Shown here piece after piece: positions 45,589 to 54,075 of a stretch of 64,000 nucleotides of DNA. The first letter of the stretch is position 1. Every line of letters begins with the position of its first letter. The notes beneath the pieces were generated by a model. The model ran no database searches and was not told the origin of the DNA. It saw only the letters and a list, made by a program, of their open reading frames with translations. This DNA is from Bdellovibrionales bacterium CG10_big_fil_rev_8_21_14_0_10_45_34 (GTDB lineage Bacteria; Bdellovibrionota; Bdellovibrionia; Bdellovibrionales; 1-14-0-10-45-34). The translations under genes were made by a program, and so were the position numbers. The stretch lies in assembly GCA_002778785.1 (NCBI GenBank), contig PEZS01000007.1, positions 10,119 through 74,118 on the forward strand, read 5' to 3'.

Positions 45589-46749
45589 CTAGCGTTTTGT
45601 TATTTGTAGAATTCCTTCTTTTAGCGGCCAGATCTCGATGCCATCTACCAATTGCTGCCGCTCAGCCAGGCACAACACCATTGCTCTATGGGGTTTGTCA
45701 TAAAACCCCGCAAAACTCTTTAGACCAGAAAGCTCCGACTGAGCCACTGCTCTCGCAGACTTTACTTCAATCGCGAATACTTTCGACTCTGTCTGAACTA
45801 TAAAATCAACCTCTGCCCCTGCATCTGTTCTGTAGTGACTCACTCTTACCTGTCGATCTTGACCCTTAAACGAAGATAGTAACAACTGCAGAACCAAATT
45901 CTCTAAAAGCTTGCCTTTTCTGTCGTCAGAAACATTGAAGTTTCCGAGTGATCCGTTGAGAGCTCCCACATCAAAAAAGTAGAATCGCGGGTGCTGTATT
46001 ATTCGGCGTCTGGTACTTTTAGCGAAAGCTTCGATTCGATTTAATATAAGTGTGTATTCAAGGATTTCAAAATATCGCTTTGCGGTTGTGCGCTCGATTT
46101 GAGCTTCTGATGAAAACTTCGCGATATCAAAAAGCTCAGCATTGCGTGAGGCAACTACAGAGAAAAAACGACTGAACCCTTCTAAGTTTCTTGTTAAAGC
46201 TTCTGCTTGCACCTCTTCTTGAAGATAGGTTACAGCATAGGTTCGAAGTACCTTTCGCCAAACTACATCTGAAGAGTCTAAATAGATCCCTGGCAGCAGC
46301 CCTCGTATCAGCGCTTTTTTTAAATCGAATTGGTCGCCCAGCTCCTCGATAGATAATGGCCTCATTTCATAGCTCACAATCCGCCCAGGAAGTAGGTTGG
46401 CGTTTCCGCGCTTTAGCTTTCGAGCACTAGAGCTTGTTAGATAAAAGCGAAGTTTAGGATTCTCATCAATTAACGATTGAACTGTATTCAGAAGCGAAGG
46501 CAGCCTTTGGACTTCGTCGATGAAAACACTTAGTCTCTCACCGCTTGCTACCCTTGAATGAACTTCACTTTCTAGAAGCCCTGGGTTCGATAGAAAGTCC
46601 AAATAGACTAGCTGCCTGGCCAGGTTGATCTCTAAATCTGGTTTCAGCTGCCTTATAAACGTTGATTTGCCAGTTTGACGCGGTCCAATAAGCAAAAACG
46701 ACTTATCTATCTATTTGATTTCATTAGATATTTTTCTTTCTAGGAGCAT
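45589..46749 (-). pseudogene. AAA ATPase with C-terminal DUF4143, interrupted by an in-frame TAG
   Basis: From ATG 46749 the frame reads MLLERKISNEIK, then TAG (46711-46713), then IDKSFLLIGPRQTGKSTFIR and onward without further stops to 45589. Family members normally begin just this way, so a single nonsense codon has broken the gene, at a TCTA repeat. Reinitiation at TTG 46695 would keep the P-loop GPRQTGKST, so partial function is possible. Other features: VFIDEVQRLPSLL (Walker B), YLTSSSARKL, and a C-terminal YRTDAGAEVDFIV and FAIEVKSAR nuclease-like block. It interrupts the bolA and CGFS glutaredoxin neighbourhood. A sequencing error cannot be excluded. Confidence 0.82.
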
Positions 46750-46786
46750 GTGCTCATTTTACAATGTATTTTGAGCACATGTCAAC
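46747..46786 (-). promoter_or_regulatory. Promoter and inverted repeat of the second AAA/DUF4143 gene
   Basis: On the minus strand TTGACA (46786-46781), an 18-base spacer, TAAAAT, then GAGCAC and the ATG: the predicted transcript starts at or next to the ATG, so it would be leaderless. Arms CATGTGCTCA (46747-46756) and TGAGCACATG (46772-46781) flank the -10 and the start codon. Confidence 0.65.
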
Positions 46787-46874
46787 GAAGCCTGCTTTTC
46801 AACTTGCGCTCAGATTTGCGGGAAAGGTAACTGAAAGAGGCACTCCGCCGCAAGTATGCTTAAGCGGGGCCGGT

Positions 46875-47186
46875 CTATTTCGCGAGCTCTTCTTTAAGCT
46901 GACCGTCCTCGAACATATCCATCATGATGTCGCTTCCGCCAACAAGCTCTTTGTTGTGATAAAGCTGCGGGAATGTTCGAAACTTAATACCGTATTCTTT
47001 CATTCCACTTCGCAGTTCTTCATCTTCAAGAATATTTACAGAAAAGAAGGGCACCTGAAGCTCGCCCAAAATAGCAACAGCTCGCTGTGAAAAACCACAC
47101 TGCGGGAAGTCTGGAGTCCCCTTCATAAAGAGCACCGTCTTGTTTTCGGTCAAAATCTTCTCGATCCTATCGTTAATATTATTCAT
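46875..47186 (-). CDS. grxD: Monothiol glutaredoxin, CGFS type (GrxD/Grx4)
   Basis: 103 residues from ATG 47186, chosen for the AGGAGA site seven or eight bases upstream. The motif FMKGTPDFPQCGFSQRAVAI carries the CGFS active site, with the cis-Pro loop in KFRTFPQLYHNKELVGGSD and the GSDIMMDMFEDGQL end. It carries a [2Fe-2S] cluster with glutathione and BolA rather than acting as a reductase. It is convergent with bolA, with the AAA/DUF4143 gene in between. Cytoplasmic. Confidence 0.96.
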   Translation of the reverse strand: MNNINDRIEKILTENKTVLFMKGTPDFPQCGFSQRAVAILGELQVPFFSVNILEDEELRSGMKEYGIKFRTFPQLYHNKELVGGSDIMMDMFEDGQLKEELAK

Positions 47187-47491
47187 GGAAGTCTCTCCTA
47201 ACAAATGAGTTTAAAGCCTTCTCGCAGACGCTTTAAGGCATATTTAACCTCAACCTTGGATTTGCGCAAGCTCCTCCTAACCCCGTTTCATTTAACGTCT
47301 CATTTTGAGACGTCAAATCCTCCGACAAAAAAAACCAACATCCAATTCACATACCGAAGGTCCGATAAACATCTGTGGGCCTATAGATCCGGCTTAGCTG
47401 TTAGTTTTAAGTTATTATTGGCAGCCTTTTTCAGTAGGTAAACTTATAAACGCTTTGCAGCTCCAAAGCCCACTTCGCACATGAGGAACGC
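47187..47491. other. Divergent non-coding region with a strong inverted repeat
   Basis: 305 bases between grxD and the phosphorelay operon. A perfect ACGTCTCA-TTT-TGAGACGT (arms 47295-47302 and 47306-47313) is 109 bases from the grxD start and 178 bases from the receiver gene, so it could be an operator or attenuator. No gene or RNA is seen. Confidence 0.45.
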
Positions 47492-48202
47492 TTGGGTAAA
47501 GTACTCTTGGTCGATGACGACCCTGAAATTCTAAAGATTGCAAGCCGGGTGCTTGAATTTGCTGACCACGAGGTTCACACGGTCAACAGTGCCCTCGGCG
47601 CGTTTAAAATTCTCAAAAAAGAGGATTTCGACGTCGTCGTGTCTGACGCCAATATGCCAGGCTACTCTGGTTTTGAGCTTGTGAAAGTTCTACGAGCTGA
47701 CGCTAAAACTAAAGATCTGGGCATTGCCCTTTTAACCGCACGACGAGAAAAAGAAGATATCGAAAACGCATTAAAATCGGGCGTAGATGACTACATTTTA
47801 AAGCCACTCGATCCGCATCTCTTGGTAGGAAAAGTCGAAGCTCTTTTAAAAAAGAGAGCCAACCAGGACGACAATGAGATTTCGCTCTCATCGAGTGAAT
47901 CCTTTTCTGAGGCTACCTTAGAGACTCCTTTAAATGTGATTTCAATTTCAGAAATTGGCTTTACGATTGAGGCTCCATTTGAACTGCGAGAGGGTGACTT
48001 TCCGAAACTCCAAGTGCCGCTCTTTAAAGAGCTCAAGTGGGTTTCTGCTAGGTACAAAGTTCTTGGATGCAGTAAATCCGCCACCACAAGTAAGTACAGA
48101 ATACGTCTTGGTTTTGTGGGCGTTGATGATACACAGCTCCAGCGCCTCAGAGCCTGGATGAACAACTACCTACTCAACAAGAGAAAGAAAGTCGCCTCGT
48201 GA
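47492..48202 (+). CDS. Response regulator with C-terminal PilZ-like domain
   Basis: 236 residues. Start TTG with GAGGAA just upstream. The receiver domain spans about residues 1-120: VLLVDDDPEILK, phospho-Asp in DFDVVVSDANMPGYSG, the LLTARRE switch and ILKPLDP. After a linker rich in S and E, the C-terminal 100 residues (TPLNVISISEIGFTIEAPF, REGDFPKL, TSKYRIRLGFVGVDD) are strand-rich and resemble a PilZ or related domain, though c-di-GMP motifs (RxxxR, DxSxxG) are not clear. It leads an operon: the next gene starts on its stop codon (GTGA). Probably an output or adaptor component of the phosphorelay. Confidence 0.83.
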   Translation: MGKVLLVDDDPEILKIASRVLEFADHEVHTVNSALGAFKILKKEDFDVVVSDANMPGYSGFELVKVLRADAKTKDLGIALLTARREKEDIENALKSGVDDYILKPLDPHLLVGKVEALLKKRANQDDNEISLSSSESFSEATLETPLNVISISEIGFTIEAPFELREGDFPKLQVPLFKELKWVSARYKVLGCSKSATTSKYRIRLGFVGVDDTQLQRLRAWMNNYLLNKRKKVAS

Positions 48203-48594
48203 AAATTTTGTTAGCAGAAGACGACCCTAGCATTGGCATCGTTGCTAAACTCTCGTTAGAGAAGATTGGCGGGCACGTAGTCACTCTGGTAACCGACGGA
48301 GCGCAGGCCATCGTCAGGGGTCTCGAAGAGAATTTTGATCTTCTGCTTCTTGATAGCATGATGCCAAAAAAAGACGGGCTTACCGCCTGTCAGGAACTTC
48401 TTGCGAGCGGTTTTGAAACTCCAATTATTTTTTTGAGTGCGAAATCCAGCGAGATGGATATCAAAGAATTTCTACGAGCCGGTGCGATAGGTTCGATTCA
48501 AAAACCGTTTGATCCAAAGAACCTTCACCAAAAGATTGATGAGATACTAATAAGGCACAAAGATCATCAAGAGCGAGAGAGAAGAACTGCATGA
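48199..48594 (+). CDS. Single-domain response regulator
   Basis: 131 residues, a lone receiver of the CheY type. Features: ILLAEDDPSIGIVAKL, phospho-Asp in FDLLLLDSMMPKKDGL, the FLSAKSSE switch and IQKPFDPKNL with the conserved Lys. There is no output domain, so it works by binding another protein or passing phosphate. GTG start overlaps the previous stop by four bases, and the histidine kinase ATG overlaps its own stop by four, so expression of all three is coupled. It could be the intermediate receiver in a kinase-receiver-Hpt relay. Confidence 0.93.
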   Translation: MKILLAEDDPSIGIVAKLSLEKIGGHVVTLVTDGAQAIVRGLEENFDLLLLDSMMPKKDGLTACQELLASGFETPIIFLSAKSSEMDIKEFLRAGAIGSIQKPFDPKNLHQKIDEILIRHKDHQERERRTA

Positions 48595-49961
48595 GTCCAA
48601 TTCGGATGAAGGTATTTTTCATTATTGCGGCCTTGGTCTTTACCAATCTGTTGCTGGCCGCCATCATCCGCAATCAAAGTGGGCAATCAAAAAAGCTTCA
48701 ACAACAACAACGTGTCTCAGCAAAAGCAAACAAGCTCGTGTCTGAGCTATCTGTAAATTCTTTTGACGAGTCTAAATTTGAAGAGCTTCAGGATCTTCGG
48801 TCTCAGGTGGCTCCTCCCGAGAGAAAAATTTTCTTTTCTAACTTAGCTCAGGCTTACTCTTCTAAAAACACCAAGCTTTACTCCATTCGTTTGACCGAGT
48901 TCAATAAATCTGAGGCAGCGTTTAATGAGTATGCAACTTCACGTGTAACCTATTTTACAAAAACAACGAGTATTCTATGGCTACTTGTCGTAATTATCAC
49001 CGCCAGCGGTCTTATCTATCTTGATGCTTTCTTACGAACAAATATCTTTAAGCCACTTAAAGAGATTCAGCACCAAATGGTAGATTTTTTGAACGACAAA
49101 TACTCCTATGAGATTAAAGTGGCTCCGGACAATGAAATGGGTAGCATACAAACAACGTTTCATGCTGTGGCTCAAAAAGTCTTGGCGAATGTCGAGGAGC
49201 TTAAGTCGCTCGATAAAGCCAAGTCCGAGTTTTTAAATATTGCAAGCCACGAACTTCGCACTCCCATGACTTCGATCAAAGGGTCTCTAGGGCTACTCAC
49301 CAGCGGAGCTGTCGGAGAGGTTCCAAAATCAGCTATGGAGCTACTCGCCATTGCTGAAGAGGAGACCGATCGGCTGATCAGACTCATCAACGACATTCTC
49401 GATCTAGCAAAAATTGAAGCACGCCGTCTGCCACTTAAAAAAGAATGGGTCGATATTCAAGATCTCGTATCACAAACAGTGAAAGGGCTTAAGGGAATCT
49501 CTTCGCAAGCGGGAATCAAAATCAAGGTGTACCCACTTCCAGCCGGAAAGATCTTGGCCGATGCCGACCGCATTCAGCAAACACTCACGAATTTGCTTTC
49601 TAATTCTATTAAGTTTAGCCCCAAAGACAGTGAAGTAGAAGTGCGCGTTGAGGCGCAATCTGATAGATTGCTGTTTGAAGTGCGGGATCACGGGCGCGGG
49701 ATTGCACCAGAGAATCAAGAGAAAATATTTCAGAAATTTCGGCAGTCCACGGACTCCGAAAACCCCTTGGTTAAGGGCACTGGCCTAGGGCTTGCAATTT
49801 CAAAGGCCCTCGTCGAACAGCATGGGGGCACCATTGGGTTAACTTCAACCCCTGGTGAGGGAAGTCGCTTTTACTTTACCCTGAAAGATTTTGAACTTAC
49901 AGAGCAGCTAGATGTTACTACCACTTCTGAGGCCGCCGAAGAGCCGGCGAGGGCTTCTTGA
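48591..49961 (+). CDS. Membrane histidine kinase (HAMP-HisKA-HATPase)
   Basis: 456 residues. Two membrane helices (VFFIIAALVFTNLLLAAII at about 8-26 and SILWLLVVIITASGLIYLDAF at about 125-145) enclose a periplasmic sensor of about 95 residues. A HAMP linker follows, then the H-box FLNIASHELRTPMTSIKGSL with the phospho-His, the N-box QTLTNLLSNSIKFSPKD, and the G-boxes VRDHGRGIAPENQ and GTGLGLAISKALVEQHGG. It autophosphorylates and feeds the receivers upstream. ATGA overlap with the preceding receiver gene. The signal sensed is unknown. Confidence 0.95.
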   Translation: MSPIRMKVFFIIAALVFTNLLLAAIIRNQSGQSKKLQQQQRVSAKANKLVSELSVNSFDESKFEELQDLRSQVAPPERKIFFSNLAQAYSSKNTKLYSIRLTEFNKSEAAFNEYATSRVTYFTKTTSILWLLVVIITASGLIYLDAFLRTNIFKPLKEIQHQMVDFLNDKYSYEIKVAPDNEMGSIQTTFHAVAQKVLANVEELKSLDKAKSEFLNIASHELRTPMTSIKGSLGLLTSGAVGEVPKSAMELLAIAEEETDRLIRLINDILDLAKIEARRLPLKKEWVDIQDLVSQTVKGLKGISSQAGIKIKVYPLPAGKILADADRIQQTLTNLLSNSIKFSPKDSEVEVRVEAQSDRLLFEVRDHGRGIAPENQEKIFQKFRQSTDSENPLVKGTGLGLAISKALVEQHGGTIGLTSTPGEGSRFYFTLKDFELTEQLDVTTTSEAAEEPARAS

Positions 49962-49995
49962 TTAAAGTTGCCGCAGGTAAGCGCCTCCCCTTACA

Positions 49996-50451
49996 ATGTA
50001 CTCTACCCGTCAACTTCAAAAACTTCGTTTTAGGCTAGGAGCAGCTTTGGCACCAAACGATTGGGAAAGCTTCATGGCTTCACTGCGGCAAGAATACCTT
50101 GAATCGCTCGACGAGAAGATCGCGGTCGTTGAGCGGTACGAGGGTCTCGACTTTTCTTTAGAAGAAATCTCCAATTTTTTTCATAAGCTAAAAGGAAGCG
50201 GCGCTACTTACGGATTTAACGCCATAAGTGAAATGGGAGAGACTTTAGAGGACTACTTTAAATCTCTGCTCGAGAGCGCCTCTGATCCCAATCTTCGGGC
50301 CAAGAATCTTGATATCGATGAACTGACCAGAGCCACACAGCATTTGCATGAGGCCCGTCTGTTTTTATCATCAATTAAGACTTTTTATGCAAAGAATCCC
50401 CTTTCTGAAACCTTTCCAACAGCGTGGAAATCTGGTAAAAACAACGAATAA
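49996..50451 (+). CDS. Histidine-phosphotransfer (Hpt) domain protein
   Basis: 151 residues. The Hpt signature is FFHKLKGSGATYGFNAISEM, with the phospho-His in HKLKGSG. The rest is helical. It is 34 bases after the kinase stop and completes a relay set: receiver with C-terminal domain, receiver, kinase, Hpt. In such sets the Hpt protein shuttles phosphate between two receivers. The N-terminal 45 residues (STRQLQKLRFRLGAALAPND) precede the Hpt helix bundle and may help dimerise or dock. Confidence 0.88.
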   Translation: MYSTRQLQKLRFRLGAALAPNDWESFMASLRQEYLESLDEKIAVVERYEGLDFSLEEISNFFHKLKGSGATYGFNAISEMGETLEDYFKSLLESASDPNLRAKNLDIDELTRATQHLHEARLFLSSIKTFYAKNPLSETFPTAWKSGKNNE

Positions 50452-50600
50452 TTTTTGGCCTAGCGACTCGGGGCAAGGCATCGTCACCCCCTGCTAGTAA
50501 CGGCTATTTTGAGTACCAGGTTCGTAATGCAGTAGTTGGGTTTGATGGATAAAAAGATTCTGCTCTGAAGAATATAAATAACCGATAGGTCGATGGCCAA

Positions 50601-51983
50601 ATGAAACTTTTAGACTCCCTTGCAAATATTCTTTCAAAAAACCAAATTTCCATCGACAAAGAAGAGTTGCTCCACTACGGAAGAGACTGGACACGGCATG
50701 AAACCCCGGCCCCGCTTGCCGTTGTCTTTCCGAAGTCAACTAAAGATGTGATGGCGATTGTTCAATGGGCCAATGAGAACGACGTGTCTATTGTGCCATC
50801 CGGCGGCAGAACGGGGCTAAGTGCCGGTGCTGTTGCTGCAAATCAAGAGTTGGTTCTCTCTCTTGAGAAAATGAACGCGATTCATGAGTTTGACCAGGTT
50901 GATCAAACATTGAGGTGCGATGCGGGAGTCGTGCTGCAAGAGATTCAGAACTTTGCTAGACAAAAGAATCTTTTCTATCCCGTCGACTTCGCCGCCAAAG
51001 GCTCTAGTCAAATCGGCGGAAATGTTTCGACAAACGCCGGCGGTATAAAGGTCATTCGCTACGGGATGACAAGAAACTGGGTGGCAGGACTCACTTGTGT
51101 CACCGGAGGCGGCGAAGTATTGGAGTTAGGCAAGAGTCTCGTTAAGGACGCCACAGGCTACGATCTTAAGGATCTTGTTATCGGAAGCGAAGGCACCTTA
51201 GCCATCGTCACTGAAGTGACTGTTCAACTGACTAAGCCCCCTCGAGCCTCAGAAGTTTTTCTTTTGCAAGTAGCAAGCCTAGATGGCATCTCGAAGGTAC
51301 TTGAAACCGCAAGGCAACTTCAACTGACGGCTTTTGAATTTTTCTCTGAGCAAGCCCTAGAACTTGTTTTGAAAAGCCGAAACCTTGAGCATCCGCTCAG
51401 TGGCCTCGTCGGCTCCTACTACGTAGTATGCGAATTTGAAACAGAAGACGGCAGCTCACTCGATCACGCTTCACAAATTTTAGTTGATTTAATAGAGGCG
51501 GGAGTTGTTGTTAATGGAGCTCTTAGCCAAAACTCAGAGCAAAAAGACCTATTTTGGTCTTACCGAGAATCTATCTCGGAATCTTTAGCACCGTTTATGC
51601 CCTACAAAAACGACATTTCCGTAAAGCGAAGTTTGCTGGCTCCGTTTCTTCGTGAAACTCAGCAGGTTATTGAAAACATGTATCCTCACTGGAAGGTGAT
51701 TTGGTTTGGCCACGTTGGCGACGGAAACTTGCACATAAATATTCTAAAACCTCAAGAGCTTGATGTTTCGGAATTCAGAAATCAGTGCAAGAAGGTTGAT
51801 GAAGCTCTATTTCATTTAGTAGAAAAATTTAACGGTAGCATTTCCGCCGAGCACGGTGTGGGTACTGTAAAAAAAGCTTTTCTTAAACACTCTCGAACTG
51901 AGGCCGAAATATTGATAATGAGGCAGATCAAGAAGGCATTTGATCCCAACGGCATTCTAAATCCCGGTAAGATTTTCGATTAA
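50601..51983 (+). CDS. FAD-linked oxidase, D-lactate/D-2-hydroxyglutarate dehydrogenase type (GlcD-like)
   Basis: 460 residues. The FAD-binding PCMH domain shows IVPSGGRTGLSAGAVAANQ, GSSQIGGNVSTNAGGIKVI and GLTCVTGGGEVLELG, and KDATGYDLKDLVIGSEGTLAI. The C-terminal cap has the metal-binding HVGDGNLHINIL and GSISAEHGVGTVKKAFL. This is the vanillyl-alcohol-oxidase superfamily, with D-lactate or D-2-hydroxyglutarate as likely substrates. It is close to serA, whose side product is D-2-hydroxyglutarate, so that substrate is attractive but only inferred. It overlaps the next convergent gene by four bases. Confidence 0.9.
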   Translation: MKLLDSLANILSKNQISIDKEELLHYGRDWTRHETPAPLAVVFPKSTKDVMAIVQWANENDVSIVPSGGRTGLSAGAVAANQELVLSLEKMNAIHEFDQVDQTLRCDAGVVLQEIQNFARQKNLFYPVDFAAKGSSQIGGNVSTNAGGIKVIRYGMTRNWVAGLTCVTGGGEVLELGKSLVKDATGYDLKDLVIGSEGTLAIVTEVTVQLTKPPRASEVFLLQVASLDGISKVLETARQLQLTAFEFFSEQALELVLKSRNLEHPLSGLVGSYYVVCEFETEDGSSLDHASQILVDLIEAGVVVNGALSQNSEQKDLFWSYRESISESLAPFMPYKNDISVKRSLLAPFLRETQQVIENMYPHWKVIWFGHVGDGNLHINILKPQELDVSEFRNQCKKVDEALFHLVEKFNGSISAEHGVGTVKKAFLKHSRTEAEILIMRQIKKAFDPNGILNPGKIFD

Positions 51984-52537
51984 TTTTGTCTACGAAAATG
52001 AGGGAGCTGATCATCTAGCTCGTGGGTTATATAGTCGAGCATAAACACTGACGTAGTTAAGAAGATTCCAACACAGATTGTCCATATACTAAATACGACC
52101 ATAAGAAATTGCTCAGATTGGTCAGATTGCGAAAACACGGCGATTGCAAGAGCCGTGCTAGCTACTAAACACGACATACTCGCCGCCAACCATCTTTTTA
52201 CGTTCTTCCATTTTTGAAAAACTGCTACTGAAGTCATCAGAAGAGCAAAACCTGCAGCCGAGTGAAGTATTAAATGGATAGAGGAACTCCCTCCTAAAGA
52301 AGTTAAAAGGCTTGCTTCACTGAGAAAGAAGTAGTACCAAGCTAGCGTCCAGCTGATTCCAAAGATTAAAGTAGAGGCACCAACGCACAATCTTTCAATG
52401 GGGTACTTGCTGCCAAAGAGCCGTACCGGCTCATCTTCTTCTCTTTTCTGAAACGGAATCCCTCCGATAAGAAAAATGCAAAACAAGATGCCCAAAAACA
52501 CGGCTGATATAATGAATAATGTTACTAAGAATCCCAT
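51980..52537 (-). CDS. Hypothetical integral membrane protein, 185 residues
   Basis: ATG at 52537 (the frame is also open from TTG 52543). About five hydrophobic segments: GFLVTLFIISAVFLGILFCIFL, LCVGASTLIFGISWTLAWYYFF, SIHLILHSAAGFALLMTSVAV, WLAASMSCLVASTALAIAVF and FLMVVFSIWTICVGIFLTTSV. No motif identifies it. It overlaps the 3' end of the FAD oxidase gene by four bases in convergent orientation. Probably in the inner membrane; function unknown. Confidence 0.72.
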   Translation of the reverse strand: MGFLVTLFIISAVFLGILFCIFLIGGIPFQKREEDEPVRLFGSKYPIERLCVGASTLIFGISWTLAWYYFFLSEASLLTSLGGSSSIHLILHSAAGFALLMTSVAVFQKWKNVKRWLAASMSCLVASTALAIAVFSQSDQSEQFLMVVFSIWTICVGIFLTTSVFMLDYITHELDDQLPHFRRQN

Positions 52538-52727
52538 TGCCAACAGATAGTCCCCAGATTCGAGGGGTCACGGTTTCAATTCAAAGAGTGTCATTTTTTC
52601 ACACATACACTCTATTAAGCCCTTATGGCAAAATCAGAAGTCATTCAGAAGTCGTTTAGATCTCGTCAGCTGTACTGACACTTTGCGCGCCTTTAACCGA
52701 GCCTCACTCTGACCCATAGATTCAATA

Positions 52728-53948
52728 CTAAAACAAGATGCGTGACTTGATTGTTGTGGGCAGGCTCTTGATCTGACTAAGAACATCCTTTGAATTTAGC
52801 TTATCTAGATCCATGACCAGGTATCCAATCGATGGATCAGTCGCCAAATACTGACTGCGAATGTTGGCTCCTGAGTCAGATACAATACGGTTAATGTCTT
52901 TAAGAACTCCCGGTACGTTGCGATGGACATTCAATATTCGATGACTGTCTTGCTGCACGGGCAAATCTACTTTGGGAAAGTTCACGGATCCACTTGTCGA
53001 GCCCACGTTCATAAACTGCAGCAGAGCGTGGCTCACTTCAAGACCGATAGATTTTTGAGCCTCTTGGGTCGAGCCCCCAATGTGAGGAGTCAGAATGACA
53101 TTCTCAAGACCCTGGAGCTCTGTCAGAAAGGAGTCCTTGTTAGAAGCCGGCTCTTCAGGAAACACATCTATGGCTGCTCCGAAAAGATGCTTTTCACTCA
53201 GCGCTTTGGCTAGATCAGAAATCACTACGACTTTTCCGCGGCTTGCATTTAGTAAGAAGCTTCCTTTTTTCATTGTAGATATTTCTTTTAAAGAGATCAT
53301 TCCGCGCGTATCGGGAGCGTCTGGCACATGAAGACTCACGAAATCTGATTCTCTCAAAAGTGTTGTCAACGAATCCACGCCTCTGGCATTTCCAAGAGGA
53401 AGTTTTTTGACGGTGTCGTAAAACAGAACCCGTAGGCCAAGAGATTCCGCGAGCACACTTAGCTGGCTACCAATATGACCGTATCCAACTATCCCGAGCG
53501 TCTTACCACGAATCTCGTAGGAGCCGTCGGCGGATTTGTCCCAAACACCCTGGTGAGCTTTCATAGAGCGAAAGGAAATTCCGCGAGCAAGGTCAATAAT
53601 TTCACCAATGATCATTTCAGCGACGCTTCGGGTGTTCGAATAAGGTGCATTGAATACTGGAACGCCAAATTCATTGGCAGAGTCCAGATCAACCTGATCT
53701 GTTCCTATGCAAAAGCATCCAACTCCAAGTAAACGGTCTGCCTTCTGGAGCACAGAACGAGTCACCCGTGATTTCGACCTTAAACCCAGGAGGTGGACGC
53801 CTTGTATGCGATTTTCGAGCTCTTCAGGAGGCAACGCCCCCGAAACGCACTCCACTTTAAACCCGTCTGATTGAAAGACTTCGACTCCCGACTGGTGAAT
53901 ATTTTCAAGCAACAAAACGCGGATTTCTCGTTTCGGAAAAGAATGCAT
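52728..53948 (-). CDS. serA: D-3-phosphoglycerate dehydrogenase
   Basis: 406 residues from ATG 53948, chosen for the AGGAG site six bases upstream and for family length (E. coli SerA-type). Features: RVLLLENIHQSGVEVFQ, the Rossmann block LGIVGYGHIGSQLSVLAE, FLLNASRGKVVVISDLAK, AAIDVFPEEPASN, ILTPHIGGSTQEAQ with the catalytic His, and a C-terminal ACT domain (VHRNVPGVLKDINRIVSDSG) for serine feedback. It oxidises 3-phosphoglycerate to start serine synthesis. It is divergent from the sigma-54 regulator, 127 bases between starts. Confidence 0.95.
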   Translation of the reverse strand: MHSFPKREIRVLLLENIHQSGVEVFQSDGFKVECVSGALPPEELENRIQGVHLLGLRSKSRVTRSVLQKADRLLGVGCFCIGTDQVDLDSANEFGVPVFNAPYSNTRSVAEMIIGEIIDLARGISFRSMKAHQGVWDKSADGSYEIRGKTLGIVGYGHIGSQLSVLAESLGLRVLFYDTVKKLPLGNARGVDSLTTLLRESDFVSLHVPDAPDTRGMISLKEISTMKKGSFLLNASRGKVVVISDLAKALSEKHLFGAAIDVFPEEPASNKDSFLTELQGLENVILTPHIGGSTQEAQKSIGLEVSHALLQFMNVGSTSGSVNFPKVDLPVQQDSHRILNVHRNVPGVLKDINRIVSDSGANIRSQYLATDPSIGYLVMDLDKLNSKDVLSQIKSLPTTIKSRILF

Positions 53949-54075
53949 GATGACTCCTGAATTTTTTTTACTACCGAGCCGAAGGGGTAGGTCAAAGACA
54001 ATATGATCTTGTATACTTCTACTCAACGAATCATTTGTTAGATGCACCGTTCGGTAGAGCGATAGAGGAGGATTC

